From NCBI GenBank assembly GCA_035274845.1, contig DATENU010000021.1, forward strand, positions 183,150 to 247,149: a DNA stretch of 64,000 nt, given 5' to 3'. Both the position numbers and the translations under genes were made by a program. Below, one piece after another: positions 1 through 9,487 of the stretch; position 1 is the first letter of the stretch, and every line of letters starts with the position of its first letter. The stretch comes from Chthoniobacterales bacterium (GTDB lineage Bacteria; Verrucomicrobiota; Verrucomicrobiia; Chthoniobacterales; UBA10450). The notes below the pieces were generated by a model. The model had not been told where the DNA came from, made no database searches, and saw only the letters and a program-made list of their open reading frames with translations.

Positions 1-125
1 TCCGGACTGAACCCGCAGCTGGCGCAGCCCCCGATATGATATTTCCGGAACAAAGCGCGTTGGGCCCCGGGGAACTGTTCGAGCAGTTCCTTCATCGTGA
101 TGTTGGGATCGATGGCAGTGACCAT
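1..125 (-). CDS. Small CxxC redox-type protein (DUF1858/ScdA-N-like), N-terminal part
   Basis: Reading leftwards from the ATG at 123-125, an open frame of 41 codons runs off the left edge. It encodes an acidic helix (ITMKELLEQFPGAQRALF) followed by a GGCASCG motif. A short 'leave-it-to-the-helix' stretch ending in a CxxC pair is typical of the DUF1858/ScdA N-terminal redox-disulfide family, often linked to iron-sulfur or nitrosative-stress proteins. The C-terminal part lies outside the window, so length and partners are unknown. The family assignment is recognition from memory of the motif, not a search. Confidence 0.55.
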   Translation of the reverse strand, partial: MVTAIDPNITMKELLEQFPGAQRALFRKYHIGGCASCGFSP

Positions 126-161
126 TGACTGAAGGTATTTGCCAAGGCAGGCGGCGCAACC

Positions 162-277
162 TCTCGGGTAGGGTGGGCGTCTCGCCCGCCGGTTTTCGCG
201 TCACGCGAAAATAATCTTTCAAGTTCGCGAACGCGAGACGCGTTCGCCGGCGGGCGAGACGCCCACCCTACCCGAGA
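162..277. repeat. Long inverted repeat, 31-bp perfect arms
   Basis: Positions 162-192 and 247-277 are perfect reverse complements (arm core GGGTGGGCGTCTCGCCCG). The 54-bp loop holds smaller hairpins, such as TTTTCGCG/CGCGAAAA at 193-211. The right arm touches the stop codon of the E2 gene (278-280), so the transcript would fold directly behind it. It may act as a 3' stabiliser or terminator, or simply be a copy of a dispersed palindromic repeat; there is no T-tract. Confidence 0.85.
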
Positions 278-1537
278 TTACAGCTTCGCCGGCTCGGCCA
301 GAAGCTCGACGATCCGCTTCAGCAAACGTCCCGCGCCGCCCCCATCGAGGCTGCGGTGATCAAAACTCAAGGTCAACTCAGCTTGAGTGGTCGGCACGAA
401 TTGCTCCTTCTCCTCATTCCACGTCGGCGATTTTTTCCCGGCGCCGAGACCGAGAAGCAAGGTCTGATCAGGCAACGGAATCGGTGTTCCCCAGTCCAAA
501 CCGAAAGTGCCGAAGTTCGACACCGAGGCGATGCCTCCGGCGGTTTGCTCAGCGGTTATTCGCCGGCGCCGCGCGAGATCGACGAGCTCTCCATATTGTT
601 TCGCCAGGTCGCCCAGCGAGGTCTTGTCCGCGCCGCGCACAACGGGGACCATGATGCCTTCCCCGGCTTCCACCGCGACACCGATATCGATCGAGCCGGA
701 TCGAATCGCCCGTCCACCGATCAAGCGGGCCGCGGCTTCCGGTTGTTCGCCGAGAGCGAGGGCAAGCGCGCGAAGAACATAAAGCGCCGGACCCGGCTTC
801 GGATGGCGTTTTCCCCGGTCCTCTAGAACCGGGTCGAGACAAACCGAAAGCCCCACTGTCGCCAGCGGGCGGGTCCAACTGCGGCGCATCGCGTCGGCGA
901 CGCCGGTCCGGATTGCGCTCGGCTTCTCCGCGGAAAGTCCTTCGATGCCGCCAAGAAAACTCTCCAAATCTTTGATCGTGACGCGACCGGCCGCGCCCGT
1001 TCCGGCAATGCCGGCGAGGTCGGCGCTGGTCAGGCTCAACTCCAGCATTCGCGCCCGAACGCGCGGTGAGAGATATCCGGCGCCCTTCGCACTCGCCGGC
1101 ACCGGCAGACCACCCGAGCCGTCGCCGGCCGTTGTGGCCACCTGCGGCAACGCGGTTTCATCCACCTGGAAATGCGAGCCGCTTCCATTCTGCGTCTTCA
1201 CCGCCTTCGCAGACTCTTCCTGCCGGCCGGGGATTTCTTTCGCGACGTCGCCGGTTGGTTGCGGCGAGCGTTTTTGAAAACGAGCCGCATCGGCTTCGCT
1301 GGCCTCGACGTAACCGAGCACAGCGCCGACGGCGTAGGTCCCTTTCACTTCCGCCTCAATCTTCATGATCTCGCCGGCGCAGGGCGTGGTCACGCCCATG
1401 ACCGCCTTGTCGGTCTCGACTTCGATGATCTCCTGGTCGGCCGAAACCTTGTCGCCCGGTTTGATCTTGATGGAAACAATCGTGGCTTCGGCCATCGATT
1501 CGCCGAGCTGCGGCATGGTGATTGGGACTTGCGGCAT
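278..1537 (-). CDS. pdhC: Dihydrolipoamide acyltransferase (E2) of a 2-oxo-acid dehydrogenase complex
   Basis: The 419-residue protein is the acyl-carrying core of a pyruvate or branched-chain 2-oxo-acid dehydrogenase complex. An N-terminal lipoyl domain (about 1-78) carries the lipoyl lysine at K44 in ETDKA. A flexible Pro/Ala/Gly-rich linker follows, then a peripheral-subunit-binding domain (about 154-195, YLSPRVRAR...GRVTIKDL). The catalytic acyltransferase domain has the DHRSLDGG active-site motif at about 393-400. The last gene of a three-gene operon, it starts 2 bp after the E1 beta stop. No E3 (lipoamide dehydrogenase) is in the window. Pyruvate is the likeliest substrate, but specificity cannot be read from sequence alone. 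Confidence 0.93.
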   Translation of the reverse strand: MPQVPITMPQLGESMAEATIVSIKIKPGDKVSADQEIIEVETDKAVMGVTTPCAGEIMKIEAEVKGTYAVGAVLGYVEASEADAARFQKRSPQPTGDVAKEIPGRQEESAKAVKTQNGSGSHFQVDETALPQVATTAGDGSGGLPVPASAKGAGYLSPRVRARMLELSLTSADLAGIAGTGAAGRVTIKDLESFLGGIEGLSAEKPSAIRTGVADAMRRSWTRPLATVGLSVCLDPVLEDRGKRHPKPGPALYVLRALALALGEQPEAAARLIGGRAIRSGSIDIGVAVEAGEGIMVPVVRGADKTSLGDLAKQYGELVDLARRRRITAEQTAGGIASVSNFGTFGLDWGTPIPLPDQTLLLGLGAGKKSPTWNEEKEQFVPTTQAELTLSFDHRSLDGGGAGRLLKRIVELLAEPAKL

Positions 1538-1539
1538 AA

Positions 1540-2508
1540 TTATTCAGCTAAGATCTGGCGCGCTTTCGCGGCGATCGTTTTGGCGTTCGGGCGATGCTCG
1601 CTCCAGATATTCGGGTGATAGGGGATCGGAGTGTCCTTGGCGTTCACCCGCCCGGGCGCCGCGTCGAGCAAATGGAATCCTTCGCTCGCCACTCGCGCGA
1701 TGACCTCCGCCGTCACGCCCCCCCACGGAAATGCTTCGCCGACGCAAAGCAGGCGGCCCGTGCGCGCGACGGAAGCGAGCACGGTATTCGTATCGAGCGG
1801 TTTCACCGTCCGGAGATCGATTACTTCGATCTCATAACCTTCGGCGCTGAACTGTCTGGCGACCGCGAGCGCTTCGTGAAGCATCGCGCTGTAAGTCACA
1901 ATCGTGAGATCGCGTCCCGGCCGGACGATCCGAGCCTGTCCGATCGGCATCCTGTCACTCGGCAGCGCGTCCGCTTTGAGGTGGTAATAAAGATATTTGT
2001 GTTCGCAATAGACCACCGGGTCGTCGATCGCCACCGCGTCGATCAACATCGTGTAAGCATCCTCGACGGTGGCCGGCGTCATCACGATCACCCCTGGATA
2101 ATGGGAGTAAAGTCCCTCCATGCTTTGGCTGTGAAACGGGCCGCTCCCTTTCGTGCCGCCGGACGGCAACCGTACCGTGATCGGCACCGGAACGTTCGTC
2201 CGGTAAAAGTGGGTGCCGGCGTTATTCAGAATCTGGTTGAGCGCGATGCTGGAAAAATCGGCAAACTGCATCTCGACGATCGGCCGCATTCCCTCCAGGG
2301 CGGCGCCGATGGCCGTGCCGACCATCGCGTCCTCGCTGATCGGGGTGTTCAACACGCGCCCGGGAAATCTTTCCGCCAGTCCTTTCGTCGCCTTGAATGC
2401 GCCGCCGAATTTGCCGGCAATGTCCTGACCGTAAATGAAAACGCGCTCGTCTTTCTCGAGAAGATGAGCCTGGGCTTCGCGAATGGCTTCGAGGTAGGTG
2501 ACGCTCAT
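1540..2508 (-). CDS. pdhB: 2-oxo-acid dehydrogenase E1 component, beta subunit
   Basis: The 322-residue protein is the beta half of the thiamine-diphosphate-dependent E1 enzyme, which decarboxylates a 2-oxo acid and passes the acyl group to the E2 lipoyl arm. Family features include NTPISEDAMVGTAIGAAL near residue 54-71, QFADFSSIALNQI near 81 and the C-terminal transketolase-C domain with a conserved VGEAFPWGG. Length is normal for the family (about 325). It lies between E1 alpha (10-bp gap) and E2 (2-bp gap) on the same strand, which strongly supports one operon and one alpha2beta2 enzyme. Confidence 0.93.
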   Translation of the reverse strand: MSVTYLEAIREAQAHLLEKDERVFIYGQDIAGKFGGAFKATKGLAERFPGRVLNTPISEDAMVGTAIGAALEGMRPIVEMQFADFSSIALNQILNNAGTHFYRTNVPVPITVRLPSGGTKGSGPFHSQSMEGLYSHYPGVIVMTPATVEDAYTMLIDAVAIDDPVVYCEHKYLYYHLKADALPSDRMPIGQARIVRPGRDLTIVTYSAMLHEALAVARQFSAEGYEIEVIDLRTVKPLDTNTVLASVARTGRLLCVGEAFPWGGVTAEVIARVASEGFHLLDAAPGRVNAKDTPIPYHPNIWSEHRPNAKTIAAKARQILAE

Positions 2509-2518
2509 TCGTGCTTCG

Positions 2519-3550
2519 TCATTCCGGTCGATCCGCCAACTGGCGGACCGAGAGCGCGCACCAATCTTCTTCGCTCGCCTGCGGCGGGTCTTCCTGCTGC
2601 GCGGTCGCGACCGCTTCCTCGACTTCGGTGGCGATCTCCGCGCGCAGTCGCTGCAACGCCTCGCGGTCCATCAACCCCTGCTCAACAACAAACTTTTCGG
2701 TCCGCACCAATACGTCCTGCGCGAACGGCTCGCGTTTGATTTCGTCGGAGACGTAGCTGGCGTCGTCGTGTTCGCCGTGGCCGGCGAGGCGCAAAGTTGA
2801 CGCGACCACGAGCTGCGGGGGCCGGCCGGCGCGGGCGCGTTTCACGGCCGTTTCGATAACGTCGAGACAGGCGGCGAGATCGGTCCCGTCGACGGTGTAG
2901 CCTTCGTAACCGTAACCTTTCGCGCGATCGACCAAATCGGCGCAGGCAAACGTCCGATCGTTAGGCGTGGAGTAGGAGTAATGATTGTTCGTCGCTACCA
3001 CGACCAGCGGCACGTGCTCGACCGCGGCGATATTCATTCCTTCGTGGGTGGCCCCAGTTTGCATGCCGCCGTCGCCAATTGTCGTCAGGCCAACAAACCC
3101 CTTTTCGCCCTTCATTCGTTTCGCGAGCAATTTGCCGGTAATCACCGAGGTCATCGCGCCGAGATGGCTGATCATGGCCAGTTGGTTATCAAGGGGGCGG
3201 CCCCGGTGAATGTTGCCGTCCCGTCCGCGCATTGGCCCCGCTTTGGAACCGAGATAGGTGCGCGCCACGTCGATGAGCGGTTCGCCAAAAGCCGAGCGCC
3301 CCGCCTGGTCGCGAATCAAGGGCGCAAAGACGTCGCCTTTACTTTTGTCCAAAAACATTCCGCAGGCCGCGCTGACCGCTTCCTGCCCACGGCCGAGGTA
3401 AACCCCGCCGACGATCATGCCGCCGCGATACAGGGCGGCCAGTTTCTCCTCAAAAATCCGCGTGAGCAGCATCCAGCGAAACGCCTCGAGATATCGTTCG
3501 TGGGGCGCTTTTTTCGAAGTCGTAGCGCCGCGTTCCGCAGTTTGGAGCAT
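2519..3550 (-). CDS. pdhA: 2-oxo-acid dehydrogenase E1 component, alpha subunit
   Basis: The 343-residue protein heads the operon. It has the thiamine-diphosphate/Mg binding block GDGGMQTGATHEGMN at about 159-173, ending in the conserved NN of VVATNNHYS. The HGEHDDASYVSDE stretch matches the phosphorylation-loop region of E1 alpha proteins, where PDH and branched-chain types differ (usual PDH form: HS..DD..YR). The DDASYVSDE spelling leans towards the branched-chain or generic 2-oxo-acid type, so the pdh name is provisional. The ATG at 3548-3550 is the natural start; the 560 bp upstream hold no convincing gene and should contain the operon promoter. Confidence 0.9.
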   Translation of the reverse strand: MLQTAERGATTSKKAPHERYLEAFRWMLLTRIFEEKLAALYRGGMIVGGVYLGRGQEAVSAACGMFLDKSKGDVFAPLIRDQAGRSAFGEPLIDVARTYLGSKAGPMRGRDGNIHRGRPLDNQLAMISHLGAMTSVITGKLLAKRMKGEKGFVGLTTIGDGGMQTGATHEGMNIAAVEHVPLVVVATNNHYSYSTPNDRTFACADLVDRAKGYGYEGYTVDGTDLAACLDVIETAVKRARAGRPPQLVVASTLRLAGHGEHDDASYVSDEIKREPFAQDVLVRTEKFVVEQGLMDREALQRLRAEIATEVEEAVATAQQEDPPQASEEDWCALSVRQLADRPE

Positions 3551-4110
3551 CTAAGATTTTGGCAGCAAGGGTATGGGGCGGCAAATGACATTTTGCTTGG
3601 AGAACCACTGTGTCGTCATCCCAAGGCGGGCAGACGGCGAAAGACCTCCCAGAAGCCCGGCAAACGTCCCCACGTTACCAGAAGGTGGGATCGAGGGGTT
3701 GGCTGCGATTCTCGCGAAAGCACTTTCGCGGGCGTTGCCTCCGATTCACGTTCTGGAAATTATGATCGGCGGCCCGAATGGAGTCGCCGCCAGGGCGAAG
3801 TTGAGCAAGTGGCAACGGTGCGCTGCCTTCGCTTTTTTCCTTTGGTTGTTCGGGAGCGTCGAGATATCCACTTCCACAATACCGCGAATGCCTGTAATGC
3901 GACTCCGGTAATGATTCCCGATAGAACCTGAGCGATAATCTCCCCCACAGGTAATATCCAGGTGGCTACTCGCCAATGTGACAACCGATTTTTTAACACT
4001 ACTATCGGTGCGTATAGAATGTCTCGCAGAAGGGGGTGGGGTGTTGAAATAGAAAAGATTGCGAGGTCCCTCGGCGCGCTGCGCCAGCCTCGGGTTTACA
4101 GCGAATGCGC
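3551..4110. other. 560-bp gap between E1 alpha and smc with repeat relics
   Basis: No recognisable gene was found. On the minus strand 3760-3999 could encode a 79-residue peptide with one hydrophobic segment (WILPVGEIIAQVLSGIITGV) and a basic tail. It resembles no family I know, and another frame overlaps it. Two short stretches look like relics of a dispersed repeat of the 'GTCATCCC...GGACCTC' type: 3611-3650 on the plus strand, and 4057-4093 in the opposite orientation. The promoter of the E1-E2 operon should lie close to 3551, but no clear -35/-10 pair stands out. Confidence 0.4.
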
Positions 4111-7100
4111 TTACCGTCGCGCGGCGCGCGGCGTCTCGTCCGCTTCGCTAGCCATCGCGAAATGGGCCTGGCGCGGCTGTTCGTGCGTCGTGCCGTTGCC
4201 ATTGCCATTCGAAGCGCGGCTCCGGATCAATTGTCCGTCGCTGCCGCGATCGGCTTCGAGTTTCATCCCCACCAGCTTGCTTACGCCCCGCTCTTCCATG
4301 GTGACACCGTAGAGGACGTCGGCCTTGGCGATCGTGCGCTTGTTGTGGGTGATGATGATGAACTGGCTCTGCGAAACAAAGCGGTCCAGCACCTTGATGA
4401 AGCGGTTGATGTTGCTCTCGTCGAGTGGCGCGTCCATTTCGTCGAGAATGCAGAACGGGCTCGGACGCACCATGTAGATGGCGAATAGAAGCGCGACCGC
4501 CGTCATCGTCCGTTCGCCGCCGGAGAGGAGCGACACGGTCTGGAGCTGTTTCCCCGGAGGCCGGGCGGTGATTTCAATGCCGCAATTGAGCGGATCGTTT
4601 TCATCCTGAAGCGACAGGTCCGCCCGGCCGCCGCCGAACATCTCCGAGAACATTTCTCCGAAGTTGATCCGCACCTGGGCGAAGGTTTCCGCGAAAAGTT
4701 TCTGGGTCGTGCTGTTGATCCGCGCGATCACATCCAGGACTTCGCGGCGCGCCGCGACCAGGTCGTTGTTTTGGGTTTCGAGAAAACGGTAGCGCTCCTC
4801 GAGCTCGTCGTATTCGTGCACGGCATCGAGGTTCACCGGCCCCATGTTATCGAGCTGGCGGGTGAGATCGGCGATGATTTGCTCGAGGCTTGCTTCCTGG
4901 TGGATCGGCCGCTCCGCGGGCGATGCGTCCGGCGCCACGGCTTCGCCGCCATCGAGCGGCGGAGCGCTCGATCCACCTTCGGATTCGATGACGCCCTCCG
5001 GTTTCGCGCGCTTCTTAGTGATGACGCTCAGCGTTTTTTGGAACGCGTAGGGATCTGCGGTGAAGGCGCGCAAATCCACCTGGTAACGGCGCATCACGTG
5101 TTCGGCCAGGTTTTCGATCCGGAGTTGAAGCTGGGTCTGCCGAACCTCTTCGTTGCCGCGCAGATCGCGCAAATCGTTCAGGGAATTTCGGAGGTTGCGC
5201 AGCTGCGATTCCTTTTCGTTCACGATGGTCAACCGTCCGCCGCGTTCTTCCGTCAGAGTGGCGACATTCTTTTCCGCCGCTTCCAACTCCGTTGTCTGGC
5301 CGCTGATTTTGCTCTCAGCCTCTTCGGACTCCCGCGCCTGCCGTGCCAGACGGTCCTGATAAGTGGCGATATCGGCCCGACGCGCCGCGGCCAGATCGGC
5401 AAGTTCCGCTTCACGCGCCGCCATCGGCTCACGGTGATGGACGAGGCTTTCGTGCCGCTGCCGTTCCGTCGCCAGGGCGAGGCGCAACTCATTCAATTTC
5501 TCTGAAGCTTCTTCCTCGACGGCGCGGGAATTTTCGCGGGCCTGTTCGGCAGCGCTCTGCCGGCCCTGAGCCTCGGCGAGCTGTTTGCGATCCGATTCCA
5601 GCTCCTGCTCCAGTTGGGCGATCCTTTCGTCGGCGCTTTGAATCTGTTTATCGAGCGTGCTCCTCTCGGTTTGCAGTTGCGCCAATTTTCGTTCTTCGTC
5701 CGCAACCGCGCGTTCCGCGGAAACAATATCCAACCCGGTCTGAGAGAAACTTTCGTGCGCCGTTTCGTGGCGCCGGCGCGCTTCTTCCACTGCGGCGACA
5801 GCCGAGTCGAGTTCCTCGTTCGCGTGGTCGCGACTTGCGACCGAACGATTTTTCTCCGTCTCGAGCGCCTCGCATTCCTGGCGCAGGCTGGTCAGGATCG
5901 CTTTGCGGCCGAGAAGGGAATCGGTCGCGGCGGTCGGGCTTCCGCCGAAGATCACTCCCTCGAGGGAAACAAACTCCCCGGTGAGCGTGGCAAATTGCAG
6001 CTGCGGCGACCGCTTCTTGAGGGTGATGGCCGAAGCAAGGTCGGGGACAATCGCTACCCGTTGCAGAAGACGCCGGGCCAGCGGCGCCAACTCGGCCGGT
6101 GCATCCAACTTGTCTTTCGCCCAGGCGATTGCTCCCTCGGGCAGGCTACCCGCCTCGACATCGGGAGCGTCGCCCGCCAACTCGGGAATCGCCAGCGCGG
6201 CCAGGCCCAGCTTTTTGTCGGTAAGCGTTCGGAAAATTTTCCCGGCCAATTCGGTATCGTGCAGGACGACCGCATGCATGTTGCGACCGAAGGCCGCTTC
6301 GAGAGCGGGAACAAATTCAGGATCGACATTCAGGCTCGCCACCAGCGCGCCCGCGAGGGCCGGCCGAATCCGCTCCGGATCGTCGAGTCCCTTCAAAACC
6401 GCCTGCGAACCTTTCTCGAGGCCTTCTCCTTCTTCAGTCATCTGACGGAGAACCTCGAGCCGCGCCTGTTTCTCCGCGCTGACCCGTTCCAGCCGCGCAA
6501 TCTCTTTCTCCGCATTGGCGACGGCCGTCTGATTTTGCCGGACCTCCTCTTCCGCCTGACGCAAATTTTCTTTCCGTTGCTCGGCGGTCTGCCGCTCGGT
6601 TTCCATCGCGGCGCGGGCGCTGGAAAGATTCGCGCGAGCTGCTTCCAGAAGACGCGTTTCCTCATCGACTCCCCGCACCAACTCCGCGATTCGCGCGGAG
6701 GTCGCGTCGCGGCGAGCGGTCATGCCGGCGAGATCGTTCTGCAAGGTGGTAATCCGGCTCTCGAGTTTTGAAAGCGAGAGCTGCAAGGCTTGGAGTTCCT
6801 CCTCCTTTTGCACGCGCTCGCCGCGAGCCGACTGCAATTTTTCGGTGAATTGTTCGACTTCGCGCTCTTTGCCCGCGAGGAGCTGGTTGGTGCGGGCGAT
6901 CAGCGCGTCGGCTTCCTGGAGTTGAGTGGCCTGCTCGGTCCGCTTCGCTTCCGCGGCCGCGATGTCCGCCTCGTTGCGCGCGATCAGTTCGCCCAGCTCC
7001 TGGGCGCGCTGCCGATTGAATTCGATTCGGTTGCGCAACCCGGCCAGTTCGCTTTGCAGCCGCTGCACTTCCGCGCGGGCGTCGCTGATCTCGCTGTCGA

Positions 7101-7935
7101 TTTCATCCAGGCTTCGCCGTTTGCCAGCCAGCTCGTTCTCGTTCGATTCGATCCCGGCATGGGCGGTTTGTTCCGCTTCCTGGAGCCGCGCGACTTCGGC
7201 TCGCCCGCGTTCCGCGTCAGCCTCGAGCGTGTCGAGCACTCCGCGCGAGTGATGCGTATCGAGAACCTGCAAATCGGCCAGCAACGACTGATAGCGGCGA
7301 GCTTTCCCCGCCTGGCGCTGAAGCGAACCGATCTGCCGCTTCACTTCCTTAATAATGTCGCCAATCCGAAGGAGATTCGCTTCCGTCGCCTCGAGTTTGC
7401 GCAGCGCTTCCTTCTTTTGCGTTTTGTATTTGGTAATGCCGGCGGCTTCTTCAAAAACCGTGCGCCGATCTTCGGGCCGCGAGCTCAGGATCAAATCGAT
7501 CTTGCCCTGTTCCATGATGGAATAGGCGCTGCGACCCACGCCGGTGTCGGCGAAAAGCGCCTGGATATCGCGCAACCGGCAGGGCGTCTTGTTGAGGAGG
7601 TATTCGGAATTTCCGTCGCGATAGACCCGGCGCGTGACGCGCACATCATGCCAGTCGACGCCCAGCTCGCTGCCGCAATTGGTGAAGGTGAGCGAGACTT
7701 CGCCGAATCCGACCGGCTTGCGCGTTTCGGTTCCGTTAAAAATGACGTCGGCCATTTCGCCACCGCGAAGGGCTTTGGCCGATTGTTCGCCGAGCACCCA
7801 GCGGACGGCATCGAGCACGTTCGATTTTCCGCATCCGTTAGGCCCGACGATGGCGGTGACGCCTTCGTGAAACTCGAAAATGGTTTTTTCCGCGAACGAT
7901 TTGAAACCGATGAGCTCGAGCGAGTGAAGATGCAT
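4111..7935 (-). CDS. smc: Chromosome segregation ATPase SMC
   Basis: SMC is the dimeric ATPase of the bacterial condensin that compacts and segregates chromosomes with ScpA and ScpB (not in this window). I start it at the ATG giving MHLHSLELIGFKSF, the invariant SMC N-terminus, nine codons inside the longest frame; that gives 1274 residues. Walker A is GPNGCGKS at 31-38. Long coiled coils flank a hinge near 510-640. The C-terminal head has the signature LLSGGERTMTAVALL and Walker B CILDEMDAPLDE. A Gly/Ser/Pro-rich patch at about 980-1000 breaks the second coiled coil and is encoded by a dispersed repeat (4950-4978). The gene ends in a disordered tail. Confidence 0.96.
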   Translation of the reverse strand: MHLHSLELIGFKSFAEKTIFEFHEGVTAIVGPNGCGKSNVLDAVRWVLGEQSAKALRGGEMADVIFNGTETRKPVGFGEVSLTFTNCGSELGVDWHDVRVTRRVYRDGNSEYLLNKTPCRLRDIQALFADTGVGRSAYSIMEQGKIDLILSSRPEDRRTVFEEAAGITKYKTQKKEALRKLEATEANLLRIGDIIKEVKRQIGSLQRQAGKARRYQSLLADLQVLDTHHSRGVLDTLEADAERGRAEVARLQEAEQTAHAGIESNENELAGKRRSLDEIDSEISDARAEVQRLQSELAGLRNRIEFNRQRAQELGELIARNEADIAAAEAKRTEQATQLQEADALIARTNQLLAGKEREVEQFTEKLQSARGERVQKEEELQALQLSLSKLESRITTLQNDLAGMTARRDATSARIAELVRGVDEETRLLEAARANLSSARAAMETERQTAEQRKENLRQAEEEVRQNQTAVANAEKEIARLERVSAEKQARLEVLRQMTEEGEGLEKGSQAVLKGLDDPERIRPALAGALVASLNVDPEFVPALEAAFGRNMHAVVLHDTELAGKIFRTLTDKKLGLAALAIPELAGDAPDVEAGSLPEGAIAWAKDKLDAPAELAPLARRLLQRVAIVPDLASAITLKKRSPQLQFATLTGEFVSLEGVIFGGSPTAATDSLLGRKAILTSLRQECEALETEKNRSVASRDHANEELDSAVAAVEEARRRHETAHESFSQTGLDIVSAERAVADEERKLAQLQTERSTLDKQIQSADERIAQLEQELESDRKQLAEAQGRQSAAEQARENSRAVEEEASEKLNELRLALATERQRHESLVHHREPMAAREAELADLAAARRADIATYQDRLARQARESEEAESKISGQTTELEAAEKNVATLTEERGGRLTIVNEKESQLRNLRNSLNDLRDLRGNEEVRQTQLQLRIENLAEHVMRRYQVDLRAFTADPYAFQKTLSVITKKRAKPEGVIESEGGSSAPPLDGGEAVAPDASPAERPIHQEASLEQIIADLTRQLDNMGPVNLDAVHEYDELEERYRFLETQNNDLVAARREVLDVIARINSTTQKLFAETFAQVRINFGEMFSEMFGGGRADLSLQDENDPLNCGIEITARPPGKQLQTVSLLSGGERTMTAVALLFAIYMVRPSPFCILDEMDAPLDESNINRFIKVLDRFVSQSQFIIITHNKRTIAKADVLYGVTMEERGVSKLVGMKLEADRGSDGQLIRSRASNGNGNGTTHEQPRQAHFAMASEADETPRAARR
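4950..4978. repeat. 29-bp dispersed palindromic repeat inside smc
   Basis: The 29-bp stretch with core CGAGCGGCGGAGCGCTCG is identical to 34293-34321 and nearly identical to 34328-34355. The core folds as a hairpin with a CGAGCG/CGCTCG stem. In smc it is read on the minus strand as GGSSAPPLDGG, residues about 986-996, a low-complexity break in the coiled coil. An exact match to intergenic DNA 29 kb away shows that it is a mobile or dispersed repeat and not conserved SMC sequence. Confidence 0.88.
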
Positions 7936-8056
7936 GGACGCGAGGATGACCGCCGACGCCAATTAACAGCTTAAGCGGGTTGGGTTGCAAGGAAAATAAC
8001 ACCAGATCACGGGCTGGGGGAGCTCCCGACCACAATATCTTGGGCCGGGCTCCAGC

Positions 8057-9385
8057 TCAGGCCCGGCGCCGATCCAACAGGGCCCGAACAAAATAGAGCC
8101 CGGTGGCCACCACCAGCGCCGCCCCGGTTATGGCGAATTCTTCCCGGGTCGCGTGGGCCAGGATCCAGACGATCACCAGGATGGCGGCAACTGGGATAAT
8201 GCCGCCGCCGGGAAAGTCGAAAGGCGCTGCCCCATCACAGCGGACATCGCGTTTCTTTAAGACCACAGCGGCGAGACAGCACATTATGTAGAGGAGGAGC
8301 ACGGCCATGTTCGAAAGGACGGCGAGTTGCTGGAACGTGGAGTTATAGGAAAGCGCGAACGCAATCGTCGCATAGGTCGCGATCGCGATATGGGGTGTAT
8401 GAAACTGCGGATGCACCCGCGCGAACCATTTCGGAATAAACCCGTCGCGCCCCAGGGCGAAAAGGATTCGGGGGGAGCTGAGGATATCGCTTGTGGTCCA
8501 GCCGAAAGCCGAGACCGCCAGGCCGATCAGCATCATGAGTCGGCCGGCGTTACCAAGAAAACGGCTGGCGGCGGTGGCCAGCGCACCGTTACCCGCGGTG
8601 GCCAGCTCGTTACCCAGAACGCCCTGGGCCACGAACTGAATCGCGATGTAGAGCAGGGTGGTGATGCCGAGTGCGATGAAAATGGCCCGAGGAACGGTGC
8701 GCGCTGGGTTCTTCACTTCGCCGCTGGGGACGAGCGCGACTTCGACCCCGACAAATGCGAAAAGCAACTGGAGAACACTTCGCCCCAGGGTGTCGCCGGC
8801 GGGCCAGCCGGGCCAGGCGAGCGCTTCGGGTCGGATGAAAAACAGGCCGGCCACGATGAAGACAAGCAGCGGCGCCAGCTTGACGAGCGTGACTGTTTCC
8901 ACGGCCCGCGCGCCAAATCGCACTCCGCGGATATTAATGAAGGTGAGGAAGGCGAGGAGACAAAGGATAACGAGGAAACGTCCGATTGGCGTCGCCAGCG
9001 GCGGGACCAGTCCCCCGACGGAACCCGCGATCAGATCGATGACCCCGGAGATCGCGAGGATCGCGGTGAGAAAATAAAGGACGCCCGCGAGAAAACCGAG
9101 ATAACGGCCGAACGCGACTTCGACATACGCGTAGAGACCGCCGGTGAGGGAAACGCGGCTGCCCGCCATCGCGAAGGAACTGACGAAGAGGACCATCGCG
9201 AGGGCGCAGAACACGTACGCGACCACGGAGGCGCCTCCGAGTTGAGCGGCGACCGCCGCCGGCAACGCGAAGATGCCCGCGCCGATGGTCGAATTGACGA
9301 TGTTCGCGGTAAGCCCAGGCCCGCCGATGGCGCGAACCAGTTGGGAGTCGGCAGGGCGCGGTTCCTCGGCAGGCATGCCGAACAT
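8057..9385 (-). CDS. APC-family amino acid permease
   Basis: The protein has 442 residues and about 12 membrane helices. The N-terminal GPGLTANIVNSTIGAGIFALP matches the helix-1 substrate-binding motif of the amino acid-polyamine-organocation (APC) superfamily, and GVEVALVPSGEVKNPARTVPRA matches the conserved E-x-KNPxRxxPRA loop. The open frame extends much further upstream, but that part lies opposite the dipeptidase gene; I start at the ATG at 9383-9385. It is divergent from the dipeptidase with about 100 bp between them, which suggests linked peptide/amino-acid use. The substrate cannot be predicted. A GCCGGGC/GCCCGGC hairpin overlaps its stop codon (8044-8067). Confidence 0.87.
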   Translation of the reverse strand: MFGMPAEEPRPADSQLVRAIGGPGLTANIVNSTIGAGIFALPAAVAAQLGGASVVAYVFCALAMVLFVSSFAMAGSRVSLTGGLYAYVEVAFGRYLGFLAGVLYFLTAILAISGVIDLIAGSVGGLVPPLATPIGRFLVILCLLAFLTFINIRGVRFGARAVETVTLVKLAPLLVFIVAGLFFIRPEALAWPGWPAGDTLGRSVLQLLFAFVGVEVALVPSGEVKNPARTVPRAIFIALGITTLLYIAIQFVAQGVLGNELATAGNGALATAASRFLGNAGRLMMLIGLAVSAFGWTTSDILSSPRILFALGRDGFIPKWFARVHPQFHTPHIAIATYATIAFALSYNSTFQQLAVLSNMAVLLLYIMCCLAAVVLKKRDVRCDGAAPFDFPGGGIIPVAAILVIVWILAHATREEFAITGAALVVATGLYFVRALLDRRRA

Positions 9386-9487
9386 TGACTGCTGGATGGA
9401 AGCGAGACAAGCGTTTCGCGGGACGGGCCGCGGGTCGCGCGAAGGTAGCGATAGCCAAAGGTGAGGAAGTCGGTTTAGTTTGGCGCC

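Noticed and set aside
3746..3999. Two overlapping small minus-strand frames in the gap before the E1 alpha gene
   Set aside because: Neither resembles a family or has clear start signals; recorded only as a possibility in the gap entry.
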